Shown here in pieces: positions 1 to 6,070 of a DNA stretch of 11,126 nt. How positions within the stretch are numbered: the first letter of the stretch is position 1; every line of letters starts with the position of its first letter. The notes beneath the pieces were generated by a model, which did not search any database, was not told the origin of the DNA, and worked only from the letters and a program-made list of their open reading frames with translations. Location: positions 1-11,126 of the forward strand of contig JAAYSR010000161.1 in the NCBI GenBank assembly GCA_012518325.1. The letters are read 5' to 3'. The DNA is from Bacillota bacterium (GTDB taxonomy: Bacteria; Bacillota; Limnochordia; Darwinibacteriales; Darwinibacteriaceae). A program made the translations under genes and the position numbers.

Positions 1-179
1 AAATAGCGCATCCGTTCAGCAATGGCCCGAGCAGTCAAACCCAGCGGCTCCAGCAGAAGCCTATCCTGGAAAATGATGTCGGCAAGGGTGCGCAAGTCGG
101 TGCCTAGAAACTGGTGGGCTGCCAGGAGACCTGAACGCATATTATCCTCAATCCGCTTGAGGTCCGGTCCTTGTTTCAT
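1..179 (-). CDS. Unidentified protein, N-terminal 59 residues, truncated by window edge
   Basis: I do not recognise this gene. An ATG at 179 opens a frame that runs off the window edge without a stop. The start is supported by an AGGGGGA Shine-Dalgarno seven bases upstream, and only 12 bases separate it from the nqrF stop, so it is very probably the next gene of the nqr operon. The visible part begins MKQGPDLKRIEDNM, is rich in Leu, Ala and charged residues, looks helical and soluble, and has no signal peptide, membrane segment or cysteine. It does not look like the start of ApbE (the flavin transferase that loads FMN on NqrB and NqrC), which usually begins with an export signal. Nor does it look like NqrA. 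Its co-location suggests some role with the complex, but nothing visible says which. Confidence 0.7.
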   Translation of the reverse strand, partial: MKQGPDLKRIEDNMRSGLLAAHQFLGTDLRTLADIIFQDRLLLEPLGLTARAIAERMRY

Positions 180-191
180 ATTTCATTCCCC

Positions 192-1289
192 CTAAAACTC
201 ATCAAAGAATATGGCACTGCGGTCGAAACCAATCTTTGTCAGCACATTGACACATGCGTTGATCATCCCCGGGCTGCCGCAGAGATATGCCTGCCTGTTA
301 ACGCCATCAGGCACATGCCGAGCCACAACGTCTGTAATCAGCCCAGTTTCGCCCTCCCATTCATCTTCAGGCGCTGCCCCGGACAAGGCGGGGATGTACT
401 CAAAGTTGCTGTACTTCCGCTCTAATTCCTGGAAGAAATCTACGTAGTAAAGGTCCCGCCTGCGCACCGCACCAAAGAAGAACTTCATCTTCTTATCGAG
501 ATTCTTTTCCAGGATATCAAGAACCAAGGAACGGATGGGCGCAAGTCCGGAACCTCCGGCGATGAAGATCAGCTCATCTGCACCGTCCCGCAGGTAGAAA
601 TCTCCGAAGGGGCCGGCAAAGGTAATCTCATCTCCTTCACTGACATGTTCATGCATAAAGGTGGTGCAAATGCCGCCGGGCACCAGCCGGATAATGAGCT
701 CCACGATATTCTTCTCGGACGGAACAGAAGATATAGAATACGCTCGGCTGACTGCCTCCCTTACTTTGTCATAGGGTTTGCTGTCTATTTGGATGTACTG
801 GCCTGCTTTAAAGTCGATCGTTTTCGGTTCTAGCAGCTCAAAGCGGAACTGCTTGATATCATGGGTGAGCTGGACGATTTCCGCGACCCTGGTCCGATAC
901 TGTTTAATGTTAAACAGCTCTTCTGGAATCTTGATTTTCAGATCCTGTTTGACCTTCACCTGGCAGGCAAGGCGAACCCCTGCCTCCCTCTCCTTTTCCG
1001 AAATATAGGGTTCTTCCGTGGGAAGAATCGGTCCCACACTCTCCAGCATAGTCACTTTGCACAGGCCGCAAGTGGCCTTGCCCCCGCAGGCAGAAGGAAT
1101 AAATACCTTTTGGCTCGCCAAAGTCGAAAGCAGGCTCGAACCGCCCTTGACCTCAAAGCGGCGGGAGCCGTCGTTGATGTCGATGGTACAGACACCATAG
1201 TTGTTGAGCCGGAAATCCGCCAGTGAGACCAGGCCCGCCAGGACTGTTGCCAGGACAGACAGGCTAAGCACTGTAAACAAAACTGTCAT
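192..1289 (-). CDS. nqrF: Na+-translocating NADH:quinone oxidoreductase subunit F (NADH-oxidising, FAD and 2Fe-2S)
   Basis: This is the electron-input subunit: it oxidises NADH on the cytoplasmic side, passing electrons through FAD to a [2Fe-2S] centre and into the membrane subunits. I chose the ATG at 1289 (365 residues) because GGAG lies eight bases upstream; an in-frame GTG at 1298 is the alternative. In order it shows one N-terminal membrane helix (about residues 1-25), a plant-ferredoxin domain with Cys68, Cys74, Cys77 and Cys109 (C-x5-C-x2-C), and a ferredoxin-reductase module. That module has an FAD motif RAYSIS (182-187), a GPFGDF loop, the NADH motif AGGSGLAP (about 244-251), CGSPGM (about 337-342) and a C-terminal FDEF. 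The Vibrio subunit is about 408 residues, so this is slightly short, but all cofactor motifs are present. It follows nqrE after 46 bases, the largest gap within the gene set. Confidence 0.95.
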   Translation of the reverse strand: MTVLFTVLSLSVLATVLAGLVSLADFRLNNYGVCTIDINDGSRRFEVKGGSSLLSTLASQKVFIPSACGGKATCGLCKVTMLESVGPILPTEEPYISEKEREAGVRLACQVKVKQDLKIKIPEELFNIKQYRTRVAEIVQLTHDIKQFRFELLEPKTIDFKAGQYIQIDSKPYDKVREAVSRAYSISSVPSEKNIVELIIRLVPGGICTTFMHEHVSEGDEITFAGPFGDFYLRDGADELIFIAGGSGLAPIRSLVLDILEKNLDKKMKFFFGAVRRRDLYYVDFFQELERKYSNFEYIPALSGAAPEDEWEGETGLITDVVARHVPDGVNRQAYLCGSPGMINACVNVLTKIGFDRSAIFFDEF

Positions 1290-1335
1290 AGACCTCACTC
1301 CGTTTCTAATCAGCTAGCTGCAGTTGCCTGTAACA

Positions 1336-1935
1336 CTACATCACCATAAAAATTCCGGAAAAGCCAACGAAAGCCAGGGCCATAATCCCGGTAATTATGA
1401 AGGTGATGGCCGGTCCTGCTAGGCCTGGAGGCAGTTCATTGCCGGCCATTTTTTCCCGAATGGCAGCCAGTGCAGCAATGGCCAGCCACCAGCCTAGTCC
1501 GCTGCCGATGCCGAATAGCACAGTCTGCAGAAAACTGTAGCTGCGAATGATCATAAACAGGCTGATACCAAGAATAGCGCAGTTTACTGTAATCAAAGGC
1601 AGGAAGATACCCAGCTTCATATGCAGATCTGTCAGGTAGCGGTCCAGAAACATTTCAATAATCTGCACAGTGGCTGCTATAACTATGATGAACAGCAGGT
1701 AGCGCAAATAGTCGAGCCCCAGCGGAACCATCACGTAGTGGTAGAGGAGCCAGTTAATTACGGTGGTAAACACCATGACCAAAAGCACTGCCTTCCCTAA
1801 ACCCGTCGCCGTTTTGTATTCCGACGAAACGGAAATAAAGGAGCACATGCCCAGGAAATTCGAAAGCACCATGTTGCTGGTAAAAATCGATGCAAGAAAG
1901 ATCACAAATGGACTGATAGCCGGTGCACTACCCAC
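1336..1935 (-). CDS. nqrE: Na+-NQR membrane subunit E
   Basis: Integral membrane subunit, about six helices, paired pseudo-symmetrically with NqrD. I chose the GTG at 1935 (199 residues, matching the usual 198-202), because GGAGGT sits seven bases upstream; a TTG at 1968 would add 11 unrelated residues. Cys31 (in LGMCSF) and Cys119 (in LITVNCAI) match the two NqrE cysteines that, with two from NqrD, hold the iron centre in the membrane. Glu94 in QIIEMFLDR matches the conserved glutamate implicated in Na+ uptake. The C-terminal stretch with LPPGLAG and ITFIITGIMALAF is NqrE-like rather than RnfA-like, which separates this from an Rnf complex. It overlaps nqrD by eight bases, indicating translational coupling. 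Confidence 0.95.
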   Translation of the reverse strand: MGSAPAISPFVIFLASIFTSNMVLSNFLGMCSFISVSSEYKTATGLGKAVLLVMVFTTVINWLLYHYVMVPLGLDYLRYLLFIIVIAATVQIIEMFLDRYLTDLHMKLGIFLPLITVNCAILGISLFMIIRSYSFLQTVLFGIGSGLGWWLAIAALAAIREKMAGNELPPGLAGPAITFIITGIMALAFVGFSGIFMVM

Positions 1936-2551
1936 GCTTTCCACCTCCAGCCTGCTTGCGTGCGACAACGTTGTTAACGATCCAAATCATCACCCCGACC
2001 AGGAAAAACGCGGCAGGGGGCATAACCATAATGGTCCAGGTTTCGAACCCGATAAAGTTCACGTCAACGCCGAGGATCGTGCCAAAACCCAACAGCTCAC
2101 GGACAAAGGCGATGATCACCAGCACAATGGTGTAGCCCAAGCCGGCAAAGACACCGTCCAAGAGGGACTCCAGCGGAGGGTTCATTTGGGCGAAGGCTTC
2201 AGCCCTTCCCATAATAATGCAGTTGGTGATAATCAGGCCCACATAAGGCCCCAGGGCCCGGCTGATATCGGGCAGCACCGCTTTGAGAATAATATCAAAG
2301 AGGATAACCCAGGCTGCAATAATCAAGGTCTGGGCAATCATCCGCACCCGATGGGGAATATAGTTCCTCAGAGCCGAGATTGTCAGACTGGAGAGGGCGA
2401 CTGCAAAAATTAGGCCGATACCCATAACCAGCGAATTGGTCAGCTGATTGGTTACAGCAAGCAAAGAGCAGATTCCAAGAATCTGTCGTAAGACCTGGTT
2501 CTCATCCCAAATATTGCGTATAAAGAGGGCTTTAACTGCACCTTTCTTCAT
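1928..2551 (-). CDS. nqrD: Na+-NQR membrane subunit D
   Basis: Integral membrane subunit of 207 residues, about six helices, partner of NqrE in electron transfer across the membrane. Cys28 in LGICSLLAVT and Cys111 in LIITNCIIMGRAEAFA correspond to the NqrD half of the four-cysteine membrane iron site. Asp86 and Asp132 (LLDG) sit where conserved acidic residues lie in the Vibrio subunit. RNYIPHRVRMIAQ and the IMGRAEAFA motif are strongly NqrD-type. The ATG overlaps the nqrC stop as ATGA (2548-2551), with GGAGGT about nine bases upstream inside nqrC, so expression is coupled. The C-terminus is a short basic tail. Confidence 0.95.
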   Translation of the reverse strand: MKKGAVKALFIRNIWDENQVLRQILGICSLLAVTNQLTNSLVMGIGLIFAVALSSLTISALRNYIPHRVRMIAQTLIIAAWVILFDIILKAVLPDISRALGPYVGLIITNCIIMGRAEAFAQMNPPLESLLDGVFAGLGYTIVLVIIAFVRELLGFGTILGVDVNFIGFETWTIMVMPPAAFFLVGVMIWIVNNVVARKQAGGGKRG

Positions 2552-3126
2552 TTTGCCAGCACCTCCTTGTGTTCCGTCATGACTCTTTCAATGGTGGCAT
2601 TGAGGATGCCGAGCACAGCATTGGAACTGCTTGTAGCACCTGTAATACTGTCCAGCCCGTCGCCGTAGGCGATCGCCTGGCCTTGCGCCAGCGGTACTCC
2701 TGCAAACTGCTCTTTGTACCAGGCTTCATCGATTCTGCCGCCCAGGCCGGGGGTCTCATTCTGCTCTATAAACTCCAAGCCCAGCAGGCGGTCAAACTCA
2801 GCTGAAATTCCGATGTAGCCGCGAATCGAGCCCCACAGCCCTTGGCCGTCGAGGGGAAAGGCGTAGCCTAACGGCTCCCCGTCCGCATCAAGGGTAGCAT
2901 ATATGTTCAAATCACTGGCCAGGGCAGGTACCACTTGTTCATCGAATGTCGGCAATGCGTCCTCAGGAAGGCCCAAGACCTTGAGGATGGCTTTCCGCTC
3001 GACCTTTGTTTCGTTTTCGGTAATAGCCGGCAGGAAGTAAGCTTGCGTCACCGCGAGTATCGTGGCAAAGAAAGCTGTCAACACGAATGTGAAGACAATA
3101 GTGTATACGTAGCTATCCTTGTTCAT
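2548..3126 (-). CDS. nqrC: Na+-NQR subunit C, covalent-FMN protein
   Basis: Single-span subunit carrying an FMN phosphoester-linked to threonine on the outer side of the membrane; it relays electrons between NqrD/E and NqrB. I chose the ATG at 3126 (192 residues) because AAGGAGG lies seven bases upstream. The upstream TTG at 3171 would only add nqrB-overlapping sequence. Residues about 8-30 form the membrane helix. Conserved features are GQGLWG (94-99), EQNETPGLGGR (121-131) and the flavinylation motif DSITGATSS, with Thr165 as the expected FMN acceptor. At 192 residues it is shorter than Vibrio NqrC (about 257) and nearer compact RnfG-like forms. The start overlaps the end of nqrB by 14 bases. 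An ApbE flavin transferase is needed for loading and is not in this window. Confidence 0.93.
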   Translation of the reverse strand: MNKDSYVYTIVFTFVLTAFFATILAVTQAYFLPAITENETKVERKAILKVLGLPEDALPTFDEQVVPALASDLNIYATLDADGEPLGYAFPLDGQGLWGSIRGYIGISAEFDRLLGLEFIEQNETPGLGGRIDEAWYKEQFAGVPLAQGQAIAYGDGLDSITGATSSSNAVLGILNATIERVMTEHKEVLAK

Positions 3127-4063
3127 GGACCATCCTCCTTCGCGCCGCAAATTGCTTGACCTGCATCTCAATCAAGGGTCCAAAGGTGTTGCCCAAGAGA
3201 ACTGCAAACATCGCCCCTTCGCGGAATACAGAAAAGGTGCGGATGGTCAAAGCCAAAAGACCGATCAGCACACCGAAGAAAACCTGGGCCGTCTTGTCCC
3301 GCGGGGCAGTTATGGGATCAGTCGCCATAAAAACAATGGCAAACAAAAAGCCGCCTGAGAGAATCGACACCAGCGGTGTGGACGGAAGGGCACCAGCCAT
3401 GTGCAAAACAGTGCCTAACCCCAGGTAGGCTATGGTTCCAGAGAGCATGATGCGCCATGACGCCGTCTTGGTGTAGACCAGATAGGCTGCTGCCAAGAGA
3501 ATCAAGAGAGAGCTGATTTCGCCGCTTGACCCAGGTATGCGGCCTAAGAACAAGCGAGAAAGCTCGATGCCTGACTGGACTAAAGGCGTAGCGGCAGAAA
3601 CAGCATCAGCTCCGACGCTGTAGCGCACAAAACCGCCTGGAAACCCCTGGAAGGGCCTTGCCCAAGTTACCGTCATCGAGGCTGGAAAAGAGATAAACAC
3701 AAAACAGCGGCCAACCAAGGCTGGATTAAAGATATTCTTGGCAAAGCCGCCAAAAACCCCTTTCCCAAAGAATATGCCAAAGGCTATGCCCAGCGCCGCC
3801 ACCCACAATGGCACAGTGGAGGGCAGAATCAGGGTAAACAGGACACAGGACACGAAAATCGCCTCAGGAATCTTGAACGGGGCACCCCGCTTCATGAAGC
3901 GCAAAATCAGATACTCCGTCAAGACACCGGCCGCCGTTACCACAGCTAAGACCACTAAAATGCGCAGCCCGAAGGAATAGACTGCAAAGAGCAGAATTGG
4001 CAGCAAACTGATCAGGACTTTTCGCATGATCGCTTGCCGCATGAACAATGATCTAAGTTCCAT
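3113..4063 (-). CDS. nqrB: Na+-NQR subunit B, covalent-FMN membrane protein, short form
   Basis: Polytopic subunit that in classical NQR binds FMN covalently, riboflavin and quinone, and contains the ion path. I chose the ATG at 4063 (316 residues) because AAGGGGGAGG ends four bases upstream; an in-frame TTG at 4087 lacks such a site. Visible motifs are GKGVFGG (100-106, matching the quinone/inhibitor-site region), NIFNPALVGRCFVF (110-123), DAVSAATPL with Thr159 as the expected FMN acceptor, RIPGSSGEIS (175-184), KTASWRI, and MATDPITAPRDK (246-257). About eight to ten hydrophobic segments are present. It is roughly 100 residues shorter than Vibrio NqrB. The missing parts are the long N-terminal cytoplasmic segment and the loop after helix 1. 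It is the first gene of the set; no nqrA precedes it. Confidence 0.9.
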   Translation of the reverse strand: MELRSLFMRQAIMRKVLISLLPILLFAVYSFGLRILVVLAVVTAAGVLTEYLILRFMKRGAPFKIPEAIFVSCVLFTLILPSTVPLWVAALGIAFGIFFGKGVFGGFAKNIFNPALVGRCFVFISFPASMTVTWARPFQGFPGGFVRYSVGADAVSAATPLVQSGIELSRLFLGRIPGSSGEISSLLILLAAAYLVYTKTASWRIMLSGTIAYLGLGTVLHMAGALPSTPLVSILSGGFLFAIVFMATDPITAPRDKTAQVFFGVLIGLLALTIRTFSVFREGAMFAVLLGNTFGPLIEMQVKQFAARRRMVHEQG

Positions 4064-4329
4064 ACATCCTCCCCCTTGATTGTTCAATCAATCCTCATGT
4101 AAAGTCTATCTGCCAATTTATCTAAGTAGAACACCAAACAGACTTCACGGATTGCCCGGCTTTTCTCTCACCCCTATCATACTGGCCTTGTTGTTCTCCT
4201 TTATGGGAACAGAATTTCGACGTAATGCAAAGAAATCCTTCATTTTTCTACGTAAATTTCGTACTTTTTCGTAACACGTCGCCCTTTTCAAAACGCATTT
4301 TGCCGCGGGACGCGTCCTATACGGAAAAG
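4064..4329 (-). promoter_or_regulatory. nqr upstream intergenic region, with repeated TTTCG(AC)GTAA-like motifs
   Basis: This gene-free stretch should hold the nqr promoter. On the plus strand it has a cluster of related elements: TTTCGACGTAA (4215-4225), TTTCTACGTAA (4245-4255), TTTCGTA (4257-4263) and TTTCGTAA (4267-4274). The first two are exactly 30 bp apart and the last two 10 bp apart, which would put them on the same face of the helix. This looks like an array of operator half-sites, but no regulator is identified. I found no convincing -35/-10 pair; TATGAT at 4176-4181 (minus strand) is the best -10 and lacks a good -35. Short open frames here have no adequate ribosome binding site or recognisable product. 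Confidence 0.35.
4076..4091. promoter_or_regulatory. Perfect 16-bp palindrome before the nqrB ribosome binding site
   Basis: TTGATTG-TT-CAATCAA is a perfect seven-base inverted repeat with a two-base centre, abutting the Shine-Dalgarno of nqrB (about 4067-4076). The two-base centre is too tight for an RNA hairpin of full length, so a dimeric protein site in DNA is likelier than a translation-control stem. No second copy was noticed in the window. The function is inference. Confidence 0.4.
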
Positions 4330-4366
4330 GAACACAAAAGAGAAACCCCTGCTTAGAGCAGCAGGG
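4330..4366 (-). terminator. Probable rho-independent terminator of the RAYT gene
   Basis: On the minus strand CCCTGC pairs with GCAGGG across an eight-base loop (stem arms at 4361-4366 and 4347-4352), followed by GTTTCTCTTTTG. It lies 18 bases past the transposase stop and separates that gene from the nqr operon. The stem is short and the T tract is interrupted, so the strength is uncertain. Confidence 0.55.
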
Positions 4367-4383
4367 ATCCAAAGTCTTCTGTT

Positions 4384-4947
4384 CTATCGTCCGCTAGAAT
4401 CTAACGAGCCGTTCTTCAGAACGCTCTCAACATACTCCTGATAGTTCAGAGCATCGCCCTCGAAAAAACTCAAGATTTTCTCGGGAGAAACTAAGTTGGT
4501 CCGCCGCAAACCCACATAGTCTCTGTAGCTGCTCCATGGATAGTCCAGTGGGTGTTCTGCGATTTCTGCCACAACGGGATTTAGGTGGATATAGCGGCTT
4601 GTTCTTATACTATAGGCAGTTTCCTCAATCAGCTCTGCCCGGTACCTGTCCTGAAAAAGACGTCCCACCAAGTCGTACTTGGCATTAAAGTAGATAACAT
4701 ACTTCATGTTCAGCTGCTTCATCATCTTCCAGATCTCAACATCAGACGTCTCTACCTGCAAATGGACATGATTTGTCATAAGACAGTAAGACAAAATCGA
4801 GCATTTGTGGTCCTCCTTAGCCCGAAGGAGCTGCTGCATGTAAACCATGCGGTCCTGGTCATCTCTAAATATCTCCCTGCGATGATTCCCCCGGCAGGTA
4901 ATGTGATACGTTGCACCAGGGTACCAGATGCGTGGCTTGCGTGGCAT
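4384..4947 (-). CDS. REP-associated tyrosine transposase (RAYT, Y1/HUH family)
   Basis: A 187-residue single-strand DNA nuclease of the Y1 transposase (IS200-like, RAYT) family, which cleaves and joins hairpin-containing single-stranded DNA through a tyrosine. I chose the ATG at 4947 with GGGAG five bases upstream; a TTG at 5001 has no comparable site. Diagnostic features are RKPRIWYPGATYHITCRGN near the N-terminus, the HUH motif His60-Val61-His62 in LMTNHVHL, the GRLFQDRYRAE strand (95-105), and RYIHLNPV (118-125), where Tyr119 or a nearby tyrosine is the likely nucleophile. PWSSYRDY (137-144) is also typical. It appears intact. It stands alone between two operons with terminators on both sides. 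I see no partner accessory gene, no IS200/IS605 ends and no clear REP copies. RAYTs are often stable single-copy genes rather than active mobile elements. Confidence 0.9.
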   Translation of the reverse strand: MPRKPRIWYPGATYHITCRGNHRREIFRDDQDRMVYMQQLLRAKEDHKCSILSYCLMTNHVHLQVETSDVEIWKMMKQLNMKYVIYFNAKYDLVGRLFQDRYRAELIEETAYSIRTSRYIHLNPVVAEIAEHPLDYPWSSYRDYVGLRRTNLVSPEKILSFFEGDALNYQEYVESVLKNGSLDSSGR

Positions 4948-5040
4948 TCTATCTCCCTTTCCCAACTTGCTGCTAGTAACAGTTTCGAGATTTCCCGCCA
5001 AAACCCTTCCTCAATTCCTAATCTTCTGATTATTCTACCC

Positions 5041-5071
5041 AAAATACTTCCGGGCCTTATGACCCGGAAGT
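5041..5071 (-). terminator. Hairpin terminator overlapping the end of the ABC operon
   Basis: A nine-base perfect inverted repeat, ACTTCCGGG and CCCGGAAGT (arms at 5063-5071 and 5046-5054), has an eight-base loop and is followed on the minus strand by ATTTTGGG. The left arm is the last codons of the second ATPase gene and its TAA lies in the loop. The stem is strong but the T tract is only four bases, so it may be a modest terminator or an mRNA 3'-end stabiliser. A REP-like element serving the neighbouring RAYT is an alternative, but no second copy was seen. Confidence 0.55.
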
Positions 5072-6070
5072 CCGATATTCGTCAAATTGTGTGAGGGACT
5101 GTCCCTCAAACAGAGGGTGATAGCAGAGCACTTTCCGGGCTCCGAACTCCCTCATCTCCGGTCTCTGCTTCCGGCAGATGTCCGTGGCGTAGGGGCAGCG
5201 GGGGGCGAACTTACAGTAGGTGATGGCGTATTCCTTTTCCTCCATGTCCGGCATCACCAGTTCCTCATCCCATTTCTCCCCAACTCTGGGCACTGCGTTT
5301 ACTAAAAGCTCCGTATAGGGATGGGCAGGATTGTCCATAATCTCCCTCGCCGGTCCGTACTCAATCAGGCTGCCCCGGTAGAGTGTGGCCATATAGTCTG
5401 ATACATAGTAGGCTGTGGAAAGATCGTGGGTGACATAGATAAAGGACACGTTGTACTCATCTTTCAGCTCTTTAAACAGGTTCACGATATTCATTTTCAA
5501 AGAAGCGTCCACTGCGGAAACCGGCTCGTCAGCGATGATCAGCTTAGGCCGGGTAATCAACGCCCGGGCAATGGAAATTCTCTGCAGCTCCCCGCCTGAG
5601 AACTGGGTGGGATACTTGCCCTTAACCACCGACAGGGACATGCCCACGCTCTTTAGCACCTCGTCGATGCGTTCATCCGCTTCTTTACGATTCTTGGCAA
5701 TCCCGAGGCGGAGCGCGGTATTGTAAAGGTAGGTGTCAACCTTTTTGCGAGCGGAAAACGCTTCATAGGGGTTTTGGAAGATCGGCTGGACATCCAGGCG
5801 AAAACGTGTCGGATCATAGTTTTTCCTGTCTGCATAGGACGAACCCGACAGCACGATGTCCCCCATATCGGGCTTGTGGATCCTGAGCAGCATGCGGCAG
5901 AGTGTGGATTTCCCGCACCCAGACTCACCTACAATGGATAAAATCACCGGTTTTTCCCGTTCAATTTCCAGGGATACATCATCTACCGCGACCAGCCTCT
6001 TCCCCCGGATCAAGCCTCCGATGCGGAATATCTTGGTTACGTTCTTAACTTCCAACAGCTTCTGTGTCAT
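5057..6070 (-). CDS. ABC importer ATPase, OppF/DppF class
   Basis: Cytoplasmic ATPase (337 residues) that pairs with the neighbouring ATPase to drive the importer. I chose the ATG at 6070 because AGGGGGAG lies just upstream; the frame is open further upstream, but that part only mirrors the previous gene. It shows Walker A GESGCGKST (48-56), Q-loop Gln99 in PIFQNPYEAF, signature FSGGELQR (157-164), Walker B LIIADEP (177-183) and switch His215. The oligopeptide-type C-terminal extension follows NPAHPYTELL. Four cysteines there (286, 292, 299, 316; C-x5-C-x6-C-x16-C) match the [4Fe-4S] motif of Opp/Dpp ATPases. It overlaps the previous ATPase gene by 26 bases. The substrate cannot be told from this subunit. 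Confidence 0.92.
   Translation of the reverse strand: MTQKLLEVKNVTKIFRIGGLIRGKRLVAVDDVSLEIEREKPVILSIVGESGCGKSTLCRMLLRIHKPDMGDIVLSGSSYADRKNYDPTRFRLDVQPIFQNPYEAFSARKKVDTYLYNTALRLGIAKNRKEADERIDEVLKSVGMSLSVVKGKYPTQFSGGELQRISIARALITRPKLIIADEPVSAVDASLKMNIVNLFKELKDEYNVSFIYVTHDLSTAYYVSDYMATLYRGSLIEYGPAREIMDNPAHPYTELLVNAVPRVGEKWDEELVMPDMEEKEYAITYCKFAPRCPYATDICRKQRPEMREFGARKVLCYHPLFEGQSLTQFDEYRTSGS

Noticed and set aside
1311..1320. Palindrome CAGCTAGCTG in the nqrE-nqrF gap
   Set aside because: Ten bases only, no flanking support, and could arise by chance; too weak for a regulatory call.
1763..2413. A 216-codon plus-strand open frame opposite nqrE and nqrD
   Set aside because: It is antisense to two well-conserved membrane genes, and the translation is a low-complexity polar sequence rich in His, Asn and Gln with no family resemblance.
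192..4063. An Rnf complex operon
   Set aside because: NqrF is present, rnfB and rnfC are absent, and NqrD/NqrE carry NQR-type signatures such as LPPGL with ITFIITGIMAL and the IMGRAEAFA block.
4141..4200. A nqr promoter with TATGAT as -10 (4176-4181)
   Set aside because: No acceptable -35 lies 16-18 bases upstream, so it is mentioned but not called.
4145..4372. A 75-codon minus-strand open frame between RAYT and nqrB
   Set aside because: It crosses the terminator hairpin and the repeat array, has no good ribosome binding site and no recognisable features.
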